From: Clostridium novyi NT
Lineage (GTDB): Bacteria; Bacillota; Clostridia; Clostridiales; Clostridiaceae
Direction of reading: 5' to 3'
Assembly (NCBI RefSeq): GCF_000014125.1
Contig: NC_008593.1
Location: 992,001 to 1,056,000, forward strand
Length of the DNA stretch: 64,000 bases
Shown here: in pieces, positions 28,204 through 37,366 of the stretch
How positions within the stretch are numbered: position 1 is the first letter of the stretch
Layout: the number at the start of each line of letters is the position of its first letter
Translations under genes and position numbers: made by a program
The notes under the pieces: generated by a model
What the model was told of the DNA's origin: nothing
Database searches by the model: none
The model's input: the letters and a program-made list of their open reading frames with translations, nothing else

Positions 28204-28217
28204 CTTGTTTTGAAAGA

Positions 28218-28745
28218 CTAGTTTTCTTCCCAGTTAAATACGTAAGGTATGTTTCTATAGTAATCACCATAGTTAAGACCGTAACCTACCACAAATACAT
28301 CAGGAATTTCAAAACAACAAAAATCTGGTTCAATATCCGCTTTTCTTCTTTCTGGTTTATCTAAAAGTACGCAACTTTTAACGCTATTTGCGCCTAAAGA
28401 TTTAGCATGATCTACTACAAACTTCATAGTGATTCCAGTATCAACTATATCATCTACTACTAGTACATCAAATCCTTTAATATCATCTGGTATATCATGA
28501 ACTATTTTTACATTACCGGAAGAAGTTTCATTATGACCATAGCTTGATGTTGTCATAAAACCAATTTTAGTTGGAACAGTTAGATGTCTAACTAAGTCCG
28601 CTGTATATATAAAGCTACCTCTAAGTAATGATAACACGTAAAGTTTTTTACCTTCATAATGGGATGAAATTTCTTTTCCAAGTTCTTCGATTCTCTCACG
28701 AATTTGTTTTTCTGATATTAGAATATTTCTCTTTTTATTTTCCAT
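28218..28745 (-). CDS. hpt: Hypoxanthine phosphoribosyltransferase
   Basis: The 175-residue purine salvage enzyme has the PRPP-binding motif VLVVDDIVDTGIT near residues 95-107. It also has YVLSLLRGSF near the N-terminus and DKPERRKADIEPDF with GYGLNYGDYYRNIPYV at the end, all typical of HPRT. It converts hypoxanthine or guanine plus PRPP to IMP or GMP in the cytoplasm. A GGGGGA ribosome site precedes the ATG on the minus strand. In many Firmicutes the gene sits beside tilS and ftsH. Here it stands alone with its own terminator. Confidence 0.95.
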   Translation of the reverse strand: MENKKRNILISEKQIRERIEELGKEISSHYEGKKLYVLSLLRGSFIYTADLVRHLTVPTKIGFMTTSSYGHNETSSGNVKIVHDIPDDIKGFDVLVVDDIVDTGITMKFVVDHAKSLGANSVKSCVLLDKPERRKADIEPDFCCFEIPDVFVVGYGLNYGDYYRNIPYVFNWEEN

Positions 28746-29110
28746 TTTAATCCCCCATATTAGATATTTAAAGTGTTAATTATATTAAAAAATATATTAT
28801 ACATATTAACAATATTTTTTCTATTTTTCAAGGCTTTTTGATATTTGTATTTAATATAACCTATAAAATCTTATAAAATATATGATAAGTGGGATAAAAA
28901 TGGTTATATTTGCAATAAAAAAGAATCTTTCTATATTATTAGGAGGTTTTAAAAAGATATTTAGAATATATACTACTATTTACAATAATATTTTCATAGT
29001 ATAAAATTATATGAAAATTATAGATGGAAATAATATATGTTATATTATAAAATATAGTTAAACTGAGTAAAATAAATATAAATTACTATATATTAAAGAG
29101 AGGAAATAAA
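28746..29110. other. Intergenic region between divergent hpt and hflX
   Basis: This 365-base, very AT-rich gap should hold the two divergent promoters. I see no convincing promoter pair, RNA element or repeat. A 34-codon frame (28900-29004, plus strand, MVIFAIKKNL at its start) has only a weak GTGGG ribosome site and no support beyond being open. Confidence 0.5.
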
Positions 29111-30895
29111 ATGATAGTTGGAAATTTAGAGGGTATACGAAAGACGATTTTAAAAAAACTAGAAAGTATATACGATTTTAAGGTAGATAGGCAAAGTATT
29201 GCAAATGAACAAATTATACAAATTATAAGTGAGATAACAGGAGACATAAACAAAGAAATAAGTGTAGCAATTGATAGAAAGGGAAACATTTTAAGTGTAG
29301 CTGTTGGTGATAGTAGCACTGTTGAAATGCCCATTATAGATATAAAATCTAAAAAATTATCAGGGGTTAGAATAATACATACACATCCTAATGGTAATTC
29401 AAGACTTTCATCATTAGATGTATCTGCTCTTATAGCACTAAAGCTAGATTGTATGGTAGCAGTAGCAGTTGAAGATGGAAAGTGCAAGGATGTAACTGTA
29501 GGATTTTGTGGTATAGATAATAATACATTAATTGCAGAAGTTGCACCAAATCTTCCACTTGATAAAGCACTTAATATAAACATATTAAATGTAGTTAAAA
29601 ATATAGAAATAAATCTATCATCTAATGAAGTTGAGGAAGACAAAGGGGAAAGAGCGGTTTTAGTTGGTATAGAAAATGAAGAAAGCTTAGATGAACTTTG
29701 TGAACTTGCTAAAGCTTGTAATGTAGTTACAGTAGATAGAGTAATGCAAAGAAGAGTAAAAATAGATACTGCATATTTTATTGGAGAAGGTAAGGTTGAA
29801 GAACTTTCAATGGTAAGGCAGGCTTCTAATGCAAATTTAATAATTTTTGATGATGAACTATCAGCATCTCAAATTAGAAATTTAGAAAGTGCAACAGGAA
29901 CTAAAGTAATAGATAGAACAACTTTAATTCTTGAGATATTTGCAAGAAGAGCTAAAAGTAAAGAAGCTAAAATTCAAGTTGAACTTGCTCAATTAAAGTA
30001 TAGACTTCCAAGATTAATAGGAATGGGTGCTGTATTATCTAGAACAGGTGCTGGAATTGGAACTAGAGGTCCTGGTGAGAAAAAACTTGAAATAGATAAA
30101 AGACATATAAGAGAGAGAATATACGATCTTAACAAGGAACTTGCTAAGATAAAGAAAAATAGACAGGTGCAAAGAGAAAAAAGAAGTAAAGATAATGTGC
30201 CTAAAATATCATTGGTTGGATATACTAATGCTGGAAAATCTACTTTAAGAAATAAATTATGTGAAATAGCATCACCAAAAGATGTAGTAGACAAGGAAAC
30301 TGTATTTGAAGCAGATATGCTATTTGCTACTTTAGATGTTACAACAAGAGCATTGGTATTACCTGATAATAGATTAGTAACACTTACAGATACCGTTGGT
30401 TTTATAAGAAAGCTACCTCATGATTTAGTAGAAGCATTTAAATCAACTTTAGAAGAAGTTGTAAATTCAGATTTACTATTACATGTTGTAGATTCATCTT
30501 CAAAGGATGCCTATAAACAAATAGAAGCTGTAAACTTTGTTTTAGAAGAACTAGAATCTATTAATAAACCTATGATACTACTTCTTAATAAAATAGATAA
30601 AGCAGACAAGGAACAATTAGAAGGGCTAAAAGAAAAGTTTAATAATTTAAAAGTACTTGAAATATCAGCAAAGGATAATTTAAATTTAGACACACTTTTA
30701 AATGATATATGCACGGCTCTTCCAAACCCTCTAAAAAAGGTAGAATTTTTAATACCATATAGTGATAGTGCCTCTGTTGCAATGCTTCATAGAAATGGAA
30801 AAGTTCTAGAGGAAGAATACAAAGATAACGGTACAAGAATTATTGCTATGGTAGATGATAAAATATATAATAAATGCGAAAAATATGTAATATAA
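29111..30895 (+). CDS. hflX: GTPase HflX with JAMM-like N-terminal domain
   Basis: This 594-residue ribosome-associated GTPase is about 170 residues longer at the N-terminus than typical HflX. The HflX-specific domain begins near residue 195 (VTVDRVMQRR, YFIGEGKVEEL). The GTPase domain has G1 GYTNAGKST (~370), G3 DTVGF (~426) and G4 NKID (~492). HflX splits stalled 70S ribosomes. The extra N-terminal domain contains HTHPNGNSRLSSLD (His90, His92, Ser100, Asp103), which fits the JAMM metalloprotease motif HxH-x7-S-x2-D. Glu49 is in the place of the catalytic Glu. Longer clostridial HflX proteins are known to me, but I know of no described protease role. GAGAGGAAA precedes the ATG. Confidence 0.92.
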   Translation: MIVGNLEGIRKTILKKLESIYDFKVDRQSIANEQIIQIISEITGDINKEISVAIDRKGNILSVAVGDSSTVEMPIIDIKSKKLSGVRIIHTHPNGNSRLSSLDVSALIALKLDCMVAVAVEDGKCKDVTVGFCGIDNNTLIAEVAPNLPLDKALNINILNVVKNIEINLSSNEVEEDKGERAVLVGIENEESLDELCELAKACNVVTVDRVMQRRVKIDTAYFIGEGKVEELSMVRQASNANLIIFDDELSASQIRNLESATGTKVIDRTTLILEIFARRAKSKEAKIQVELAQLKYRLPRLIGMGAVLSRTGAGIGTRGPGEKKLEIDKRHIRERIYDLNKELAKIKKNRQVQREKRSKDNVPKISLVGYTNAGKSTLRNKLCEIASPKDVVDKETVFEADMLFATLDVTTRALVLPDNRLVTLTDTVGFIRKLPHDLVEAFKSTLEEVVNSDLLLHVVDSSSKDAYKQIEAVNFVLEELESINKPMILLLNKIDKADKEQLEGLKEKFNNLKVLEISAKDNLNLDTLLNDICTALPNPLKKVEFLIPYSDSASVAMLHRNGKVLEEEYKDNGTRIIAMVDDKIYNKCEKYVI

Positions 30896-30935
30896 GTAGT
30901 ACAAAATAAACTTTTAAATGGAAAGGAGGTATTTT

Positions 30936-32219
30936 ATGAAACAAATACTAATAAAAAATGTATCTATTGTTACTATGGATTCTAATAAAGAATTTATAAA
31001 GAATGGATATATTCTAATAAACGATAATAAAATTAAAGAAGTATCAGAAGGAAATTTTAATGGAGAGGTTAATAATTTAAAAGTAATAGATGGGAAAGGC
31101 TACTGTGCTATGCCAGGATTTATTAATGGTCATACACATGCAGCTATGACTCTTTTGAGAGGTTATGGTGAAGGACTTCCTCTTATGAGATGGTTAAATG
31201 AAAAAGTATGGCCAATGGAAAGAAAATTTACAGATGAACATAGAGAAATAGGGAATAAACTTGCCTATATAGAAATGTTAAGAACTGGAACAACTACATG
31301 TAATGATATGTACTTTAAGTTTGATAAAATGTTAAATAATATTAATGAATTTAATATTAGATGTGTACTTGGAACATCGGTTCTTGGAGAAGAGTGGAGA
31401 GAACAATTAAAGGAAGCTATTGATCTTAAAGAATTAGTAGATAAACAATATAAAAATGGACTCATAAGAACAATGATAGCGCCTCACTCACCTTATACAT
31501 TATCTCGTGAAGCTTTAGTAGAAACTGGAAGATTTGCAAAAGAGTATAAAGAAAATATCCATATACATCTATCAGAAACCTTAGATGAAGTGAATATAAT
31601 AAAAGAAAAATATAATATGACACCTACAGAGTACATGATTGATACAGGAATTTTTGAAAATAAAGTTATGGCGGCTCATTGTGTACATTTAACTGATGAA
31701 GATATACAAATTATAAAAGAAAGAGATGTAAGTCCAGTATATAATCCTCAAAGTAATATGAAACTTGCAAGTGGAGTTCCAAGAATTATAGATATGCTGG
31801 ATAAAAAAATAAATGTTTGTATAGGTACAGATGGAACATGTAGTAACAATAATCTTAACATGTTTCAAGAAATGGAGACAGGAGCATTACTTCAAAATCT
31901 TTTTTATAAAGATACTACAAGACTAAGTGCAAAAACACTAATAGAAATGGCTACAGTTAATGGGGCCAAGGCACTTGGAATAGATAATTTAGGAGCTATA
32001 AAGAAGGGTAACATTGCAGATATTATAATGTTAAATATGAATAAACCTACTATGATACCTTGCCATGATATATATTCAAATATAGTATTCTCAGCAACTG
32101 GAAATGAAGTTGAGTATGTAATTATAGATGGAAATATAGTTATGGAAAAAGGTGAATTCACAAATATAGACGAAGAAAAAATATTATATGATGCAAAACA
32201 ATTCTGTAGTAAATTATAA
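30936..32219 (+). CDS. mtaD: 5'-methylthioadenosine/S-adenosylhomocysteine deaminase-type amidohydrolase
   Basis: This 427-residue metal-dependent amidohydrolase has the metal-binding NGHTHAAMTLLRGYGEGLPL (residues ~61-80), APHSPYTLS near 180, HIHLSET near 208, AAHCVHLTDEDI near 243 and GTDGTCSNNNLNMFQEM near 298. These match the MtaD/SsnA-like branch that deaminates MTA, SAH or related adenosines. ATG 30936 follows AAAGGAGG (30922-30929) by six bases, so the upstream ATG 30918 is rejected because it precedes that site. The exact substrate within the branch is not certain. Confidence 0.85.
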   Translation: MKQILIKNVSIVTMDSNKEFIKNGYILINDNKIKEVSEGNFNGEVNNLKVIDGKGYCAMPGFINGHTHAAMTLLRGYGEGLPLMRWLNEKVWPMERKFTDEHREIGNKLAYIEMLRTGTTTCNDMYFKFDKMLNNINEFNIRCVLGTSVLGEEWREQLKEAIDLKELVDKQYKNGLIRTMIAPHSPYTLSREALVETGRFAKEYKENIHIHLSETLDEVNIIKEKYNMTPTEYMIDTGIFENKVMAAHCVHLTDEDIQIIKERDVSPVYNPQSNMKLASGVPRIIDMLDKKINVCIGTDGTCSNNNLNMFQEMETGALLQNLFYKDTTRLSAKTLIEMATVNGAKALGIDNLGAIKKGNIADIIMLNMNKPTMIPCHDIYSNIVFSATGNEVEYVIIDGNIVMEKGEFTNIDEEKILYDAKQFCSKL

Positions 32220-32267
32220 ATATTTTAATAATAAAAATAAATATCAGTATAAATTAGGGGGGATTTA

Positions 32268-33167
32268 ATGCTGAACAATATAGAAAGTTATCAAAAGGCA
32301 TTTTCAAAGTTAGTTAATGATCTTAAAAAAAATGATTCAATTCTTGCAGCCATGGTATTTGGAAGTATGCTTACAGGTGATCTTTGGGAAGGATCAAATA
32401 TAGATTTATTTGTTATATGCAAAGATAAAATAGAAAATAGGGGCAAAATTTATACAGAAGAAAACAATATACCAGTACATATAAAATTAATTAGTAAGGA
32501 AAAGTTTCTAACGCTATATCAAGAAGAAATGGCAGGGGGCTTTATACACAGATTATTTTTATCCTCTAGATTAGTTTTTTCAAAAGATGATGAAGTTACA
32601 GCAAAATATGATATGGGAAGATACTATCCTGACATTGATAGAGCAAAATGGAATATGGTTTATTTAAGCGATTTATTAAAAAGTATAGAGGTAAGTAAAA
32701 AGTATCTAGTTAACAATGGAACTTATATGGCATATAGTTCAGCCATAAAAGCACTAGAAGATTTTTCAAAGCTTTATATTAATTATTCAGGATATATGAT
32801 AAGCAAGGATGTAATGACTATGGCTACAAATTTAAATGATGAGTTAAGAGAACTTGCTGACAAGTTGTTTTTCTGTGGTCAAAAAAATATGTACTCCATA
32901 ATTGAGAAAGTGCTAAAGTTTCTCGATAATAATATAAATAACAACATAAGAAAATATAGTGCTTTACTATTAGAATTTATGAAAGAAAAGGATTGTTTAT
33001 TAAGTTCACAGGATATATTAACTGATGAATTGTTTAAAAATCTTAATATTCGTTTTGAAAAAATATTAAACAAACTTTTCAAAAATGGAATAGTGAAAAA
33101 GAAAAGTAGAGAGTACAAAGACGAAAATAATAATGTTCTAATAAAAGAAAATGTATATTTTATTTAA
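32268..33167 (+). CDS. Nucleotidyltransferase-like protein with a degraded active site
   Basis: A 299-residue protein. The N-terminus matches a minimal nucleotidyltransferase core, with FGSMLTGDLWEGSNIDLFVI (residues 31-50). The usual GS-x9-SDxD signature has Asn44 in place of the first metal-binding Asp, so catalysis is doubtful. Residues ~110-230 are helical, as in HEPN or substrate-binding helical domains of such proteins. The final ~60 residues (SSQDILTDELFKNL, GIVKKKSREYKDE) look like a winged helix. A sensory or regulatory role would fit but is unproven. A terminator follows, and the ribosome site is GGGGGG. Confidence 0.6.
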   Translation: MLNNIESYQKAFSKLVNDLKKNDSILAAMVFGSMLTGDLWEGSNIDLFVICKDKIENRGKIYTEENNIPVHIKLISKEKFLTLYQEEMAGGFIHRLFLSSRLVFSKDDEVTAKYDMGRYYPDIDRAKWNMVYLSDLLKSIEVSKKYLVNNGTYMAYSSAIKALEDFSKLYINYSGYMISKDVMTMATNLNDELRELADKLFFCGQKNMYSIIEKVLKFLDNNINNNIRKYSALLLEFMKEKDCLLSSQDILTDELFKNLNIRFEKILNKLFKNGIVKKKSREYKDENNNVLIKENVYFI

Positions 33168-33174
33168 TAATTAC

Positions 33175-33208
33175 TTGGCATACATAACTGGTGTATGCCA
33201 AATTTTTT
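33175..33208 (+). terminator. Intrinsic terminator before the MocR-type gene
   Basis: A 10-bp perfect stem, TTGGCATACA (33175-33184) with 33192-33201, has a seven-base loop and is followed by ATTTTTT. It terminates the nucleotidyltransferase-like gene. Confidence 0.9.
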
Positions 33209-33226
33209 AATAAAGGGGAAAATACT

Positions 33227-34651
33227 ATGGATAAATACCATATAAAATTTAAAAAAGATAGCCCAAAATATATACAAATAGTAAATCATTTAAAAAGACT
33301 AATTTTAAATAAACGTATAGCAGATGGAGAAAAACTTCCTGCAATTAGAACTTTAGCAAAATACTTAGAAGTAAACAATATAACTATAGTTAATGCATAT
33401 AAAAGATTAGAAATAGAAGGATTTGCTGTGCAAAAAATTGGAAGTGGAACTTTTGCAAAGGGAAGAGAAGAAAATATAGAAATTTTAAGAGAATACTCAA
33501 ATATTTATAGAAAAATCAATAGTGGTTCTTTAAAAAAGTATATAGATTTCACTGGAGAAACAACCTGTGCAGAATTTTTCCCTGTAAAAACATTTAAAAA
33601 GGTTTTAAATGAAGTTTTAGATAGGTATGGCTCAGAAGTTTTTACATACCAAGATATATTAGGTTACAATGGGCTTAGAAATAGTATAAGGGAAAGATTT
33701 TGGAAAAACAAAATAAGTAGTGACAACATACTTATTGTATCAGGTGCTCAGCAAGGTATAGATATAGCTTCAAAGGCAATAATCAATATTAATGATAATA
33801 TTTTAGTTGAAAAACCTACTTATAGTGGGGCTTTAAATGTTTTTAAAAGTAGGAGAGCAAATATATTTGAAGTAGACATAAAAGAAGACGGCATAGATAT
33901 TCATGCCTTAAAAAAAATACTTAAAAAAAATAAAATAAAGTGTTTTTACCTTATGAGTTATTTTCAAAATCCTACAGGAAATACATATTCTAAAGAAGAC
34001 AAAATGGAAATTTTAAATTTAGCAGAAGAATATGATTTTTATATTATAGAAGATGACTATTTATCTGAATTAATATATGATGATAATATAAAGTATAATA
34101 GTTTTAAAAGCTTAGATATATATGATAGGGTTATATATATAAAAAGTTTTTCTAAAATATTTTTACCTGGTATTAGAATGGGGTATTTAATTTCCCCTAA
34201 AATTTTTAGTGATAGAGTTCAAAGTTGTAAAGTTAATACGGACATAACAACATCAAGTTTAATGCAAAGGGCACTTGATCTCTATATTAAAGATGGGTAT
34301 TGGAAAACTCATATGGAGTTTTTAAATAATTCCTATAAACAAAGATATTATTATATGAAAAAATGTATAGAAGATAAATTAAAAGACAAAGTTACATTTA
34401 AAAGTCCAGGAGGAGGTCTTAATTTTTATTTGAAAATAAACGAAGACATTCCTATAAATGCAGTGGAGCTTTTTAATAAATGTAAATATAACAAAGTTAT
34501 AATAACTCCTGGAGAAATTTTTTATAATAATATTCATAGTGGAGAGAAATATTTTAGACTAGGGTTTTCATCAACAGATATTGATGAAATCGAAAAAGGT
34601 ATAGATATAATAAATAAGGTGTTATCACAAAAGGGTGAGATTAAATTATGA
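33227..34651 (+). CDS. MocR-type GntR/aminotransferase transcription regulator
   Basis: The 474-residue fusion starts with a GntR winged helix (residues ~1-75, with ADGEKLPAIRTLAKYLEVNNITIVNAYKRLE around 27-58) joined to a class I aminotransferase-like domain. The latter has IEDDYLSELIYDD near 275 and SFSKIFLPGIRMGY near 306, whose Lys would bind PLP. Such regulators sense PLP or amino acids, as in PdxR and GabR. ATG 33227 follows AGGGGAAAA. The upstream GTG 33191 lies inside the terminator and is rejected. The stop overlaps the next ATG by four bases. No pdx or other obvious target gene is adjacent. Confidence 0.88.
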   Translation: MDKYHIKFKKDSPKYIQIVNHLKRLILNKRIADGEKLPAIRTLAKYLEVNNITIVNAYKRLEIEGFAVQKIGSGTFAKGREENIEILREYSNIYRKINSGSLKKYIDFTGETTCAEFFPVKTFKKVLNEVLDRYGSEVFTYQDILGYNGLRNSIRERFWKNKISSDNILIVSGAQQGIDIASKAIININDNILVEKPTYSGALNVFKSRRANIFEVDIKEDGIDIHALKKILKKNKIKCFYLMSYFQNPTGNTYSKEDKMEILNLAEEYDFYIIEDDYLSELIYDDNIKYNSFKSLDIYDRVIYIKSFSKIFLPGIRMGYLISPKIFSDRVQSCKVNTDITTSSLMQRALDLYIKDGYWKTHMEFLNNSYKQRYYYMKKCIEDKLKDKVTFKSPGGGLNFYLKINEDIPINAVELFNKCKYNKVIITPGEIFYNNIHSGEKYFRLGFSSTDIDEIEKGIDIINKVLSQKGEIKL

Positions 34652-35352
34652 GAAAGGGACTTGTAGAACTTGATTGGAAACAAATAGATAAATATAATGA
34701 TGAGGATATAACCTACTTTTTATTTGTTGAGGGTAAAAGTATAGATGCTATATGCAAAATTAGAAATTTAGATAGGACTACAGTTCAAAATCACGTAATT
34801 GAGGGTAAGATAAAATATAGATTTTTAGCAAAAAGCAAAAATTCAAAGGAATTTTTTAAAACAATATCAAAGGCTGGTAAAGGTGATAAAATAGAAGTAT
34901 TAAAATCTTTAAACAATGATAATAAGGCAAAACTTATAGAATTTATAAGAAGAAATTATAAAGATATGTATTCTAAAGATAAAGAATCAGCAATTTGGAT
35001 ACTTGGGGAAATTGGAGACATAAACGGACTTGATATACTTATGAAAGCTTCTGTACATAAATTTGTAAATGTAAGAAGAATGGCTGTATCAGCTATGGGA
35101 AAACTTCAAAATCCAAAATGTGAAATTGCACTAATAAGAGCATTAGAAGATGAAAATGCACAAGTTGTTATGTATGCTATAAAGGCTTTACAAAAAATAA
35201 ATAGTATAAAAGCTAAAGAAAAAATATTAAATATAAAGGATACTACATCTAAAGAATATTTAAAAAAAGCTGCTTTGAGCTATATAGAAACTATAGAAAG
35301 TGGAGATAGGGTAGTTAATGATCTACAGGAGGGAGAGACTTTAAATATATGA
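34648..35352 (+). CDS. HTH-plus-HEAT-repeat protein
   Basis: A 234-residue protein of unknown function. Residues ~12-55 (DEDITYFLFVEGKSIDAICKI, then NLDRTTVQNHVIEGK) look like a helix-turn-helix of the type found at RecQ or Rep-associated C-termini. Residues ~105-205 form HEAT/PBS-lyase-like repeats (SAIWILGEIGD, VRRMAVSAMGKL, VVMYAIKALQKI). It overlaps the preceding regulator and the following yigZ gene by four bases each, so the three are translationally coupled. A DNA- or protein-binding scaffold role is an inference. Confidence 0.7.
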   Translation: MRKGLVELDWKQIDKYNDEDITYFLFVEGKSIDAICKIRNLDRTTVQNHVIEGKIKYRFLAKSKNSKEFFKTISKAGKGDKIEVLKSLNNDNKAKLIEFIRRNYKDMYSKDKESAIWILGEIGDINGLDILMKASVHKFVNVRRMAVSAMGKLQNPKCEIALIRALEDENAQVVMYAIKALQKINSIKAKEKILNIKDTTSKEYLKKAALSYIETIESGDRVVNDLQEGETLNI

Positions 35353-36011
35353 GTTACTTTACTATAAAAGATGAATCTAGAGAAGAATTTGAAGAGAGAA
35401 AATCTATTTTTATAGGACATGCTAAAAGAGTTCATACAGAAGAAGATGCTAGAGCTTTTGTTGATAAAATTAAAGAAGAATTTAAAGATGCAAGACATAA
35501 TGTTTATGCCTACATAATAGGAGAAAATATGGGTATTCAAAGATACACTGATGATGGAGAACCTCAAGGAACTGCTGGAGTACCCGTTCTTGATGTTATG
35601 AAAAAGAATGGAGTAACAGATGTAGCTATAGTAGTTACAAGATACTTTGGAGGAATACTTCTTGGAACTGGAGGACTTGTTAGAGCTTATTCTAAAGCCG
35701 CAGCAATGGCAGTTGAAAAAGCTGGCATAGTAGAAAAAGTAAAGGGATTACCTCTAAAAATAAACATAGATTATGATCTTCTTGGAAAAGTTCAGTATGT
35801 ATGTGGACAAAATCTATGGCATATGGAAGACACAGAATACACAGATAAAGTAAGTATTCTCATACTAACCGAAAGTTCTAATTGCGAGAATATAAAAAAT
35901 AAAATTACGGAAGCGACTTCGGGAAAAGCTGAATTTATAGAAGGAAAAGAGCATTATTATTTTAAAATGGAAAACAGATTATATAAGGATGATGACGAAC
36001 AATATCAATAA
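35349..36011 (+). CDS. yigZ: YigZ/IMPACT family protein
   Basis: This 220-residue protein is of the UPF0029/IMPACT family. KSIFIGHAKRVHTEEDARAFVDKIKEEFKDARHNVYAYIIG is around residues 19-59. DDGEPQGTAGVPVLDVM and VTRYFGGILLGTGGLVRAYSKAA are the conserved core, and a DUF1949 domain follows. Eukaryotic IMPACT modulates GCN2. The bacterial role is unclear, although structural data place it among RNA- or ribosome-binding folds. The start overlaps the preceding stop. Confidence 0.9.
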   Translation: MSYFTIKDESREEFEERKSIFIGHAKRVHTEEDARAFVDKIKEEFKDARHNVYAYIIGENMGIQRYTDDGEPQGTAGVPVLDVMKKNGVTDVAIVVTRYFGGILLGTGGLVRAYSKAAAMAVEKAGIVEKVKGLPLKINIDYDLLGKVQYVCGQNLWHMEDTEYTDKVSILILTESSNCENIKNKITEATSGKAEFIEGKEHYYFKMENRLYKDDDEQYQ

Positions 36012-36014
36012 AAT

Positions 36015-36044
36015 TTGAAATAAAAATGGCATATATGATATAAT
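36015..36044 (+). promoter_or_regulatory. SigA-type promoter of yebC
   Basis: TTGAAA (36015-36020) and TATAAT (36039-36044) have an 18-base spacer. A TG one base before the -10 gives an extended -10. It lies about 80 bases upstream of yebC and starts directly after the yigZ stop. Confidence 0.75.
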
Positions 36045-36121
36045 ATTATGCGATTGTGGGATTAATGTTTATAAATGTATATAAAATATATTTTATATAA
36101 CTAGAGTTAGGAGGAATTTTT

Positions 36122-36862
36122 ATGTCAGGACATTCAAAGTGGCATAATATACAAGCTAAAAAAGGAAAAAATGATGCTGCAAAGGGAAGAATTTTCACTA
36201 AAATAGGAAGAGAACTTATATTAGCAGCAAGAGATGGTGGTTCTAATCCAGATACAAACGCAAAATTAAGAGATGTTATTGCTAAAGCAAAGGCTGCAAA
36301 CATGCCTAACGATACTATTGATAGAGCAATTAAAAAGGGTGCAGGTGAGCTTGAAGGAATAACTTACGAAGAAATAGTTTACGAAGGATATGCACCAGGC
36401 GGAGTTGCAGTAATGGTAAAATGCCTTACTGACAATAGAAACAGAAGTGCAGCTAGTGTAAGACATAAATTTGATAAATACGGCGGAAATTTAGGAGCAA
36501 ATGGTTGCGTATCATACATGTTCCAAAGAAAAGGTCAATTAGTAATCGAAAAAACAGATGAAATTGATGAAGATGAATTAATGATGCAAGCATTAGAAGC
36601 TGGAGCAGAAGATTTTAGTGCTGAAGAAGAAGTTTTTGAAATTACAACTGATCCAGAAGATTTTTCAGCAGTACGTGAAGAACTTGAAAAGAATGGATAT
36701 ACTTTCTTAGAAGCAGACGTTACAATGATACCAGACGTTATGGCAGCTGTAGATATGGAAACAGCTCCAAAAACTCAAAAGCTTTTAGATATGCTTGAAG
36801 AAGATGATGACGTTCAAGACGTTTATCACAATGCTGAATATCCAGAAGAATTTGAAGGATAA
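36122..36862 (+). CDS. yebC: YebC/PmpR-family translation or transcription factor
   Basis: This 246-residue DUF28/TACO1 family protein begins with the invariant [22 protein letters not shown] block. It continues with [39 protein letters not shown] and an acidic C-terminal domain. Members were described as transcription regulators. Recent work on family members, including mitochondrial TACO1, ties them to relief of ribosome pausing. The length is standard. AGGAGG is the ribosome site. After it the gene content changes sharply to an accessory stretch. Confidence 0.96.
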   Translation: MSGHSKWHNIQAKKGKNDAAKGRIFTKIGRELILAARDGGSNPDTNAKLRDVIAKAKAANMPNDTIDRAIKKGAGELEGITYEEIVYEGYAPGGVAVMVKCLTDNRNRSAASVRHKFDKYGGNLGANGCVSYMFQRKGQLVIEKTDEIDEDELMMQALEAGAEDFSAEEEVFEITTDPEDFSAVREELEKNGYTFLEADVTMIPDVMAAVDMETAPKTQKLLDMLEEDDDVQDVYHNAEYPEEFEG

Positions 36863-37366
36863 GGCTGTTACAATACAGTAATATCAATGATTTGAAAGAG
36901 GTTAATAAGTATATTATCAGTTGTTAAATTAGTATAAAAATGGCTGGAGTAAGATATACATATTAATTAAGCTATTTAAAATTTAAGAGATATATACAAG
37001 GATTAAGGTAAATATAACACCTCTTTGATTACGATATATGTTAGTTAATGCTAGCTATACAGTAGTTAGGGAGGTATTTTTTTGTTAGATATTTAAAAAA
37101 TATACGTAGGTGAGTTGATTCGATGCATAAAATCAACTGTTATATGGAGCATGAGAAAAATATCTTTGTTATATTTCTTGTAAGATGTTTATATAATGCA
37201 AGATGAGTGGCAATCAATACCCTTTGCAGTTATATTTTTGTAGCTGACATAGGTAGGTAAATTATTTGCTCAGAGCTTATTTTATTGCTAGCATATACGA
37301 TGAATAGAAAATATTCTTATCTAGTAGTACAATTGTATTTGAAATTTAAATTAACAGGAGGTTAAT
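36863..37366. other. Long gene-poor stretch upstream of the MazF-like gene
   Basis: 504 bases without a convincing gene. I see an 8-bp hairpin (37113-37120 with 37131-37138) and ACCTC/GAGGT arms 37019-37023 and 37070-37074 followed by seven or more T, a weak terminator candidate. A 27-codon frame (37123-37206) contains NIFVIFLVRC and starts inside the hairpin loop. No T-box or known riboswitch core is visible. A short sequence at 36873-36887 recurs at 37848-37862, just past the MazF-like gene. Confidence 0.5.

Noticed and set aside
36863..37366. T-box or amino-acid riboswitch upstream of the MazF-like gene
   Set aside because: The conserved T-box sequence and a strong terminator/antiterminator pair are absent. 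Only weak arms ACCTC/GAGGT with a large loop are visible.
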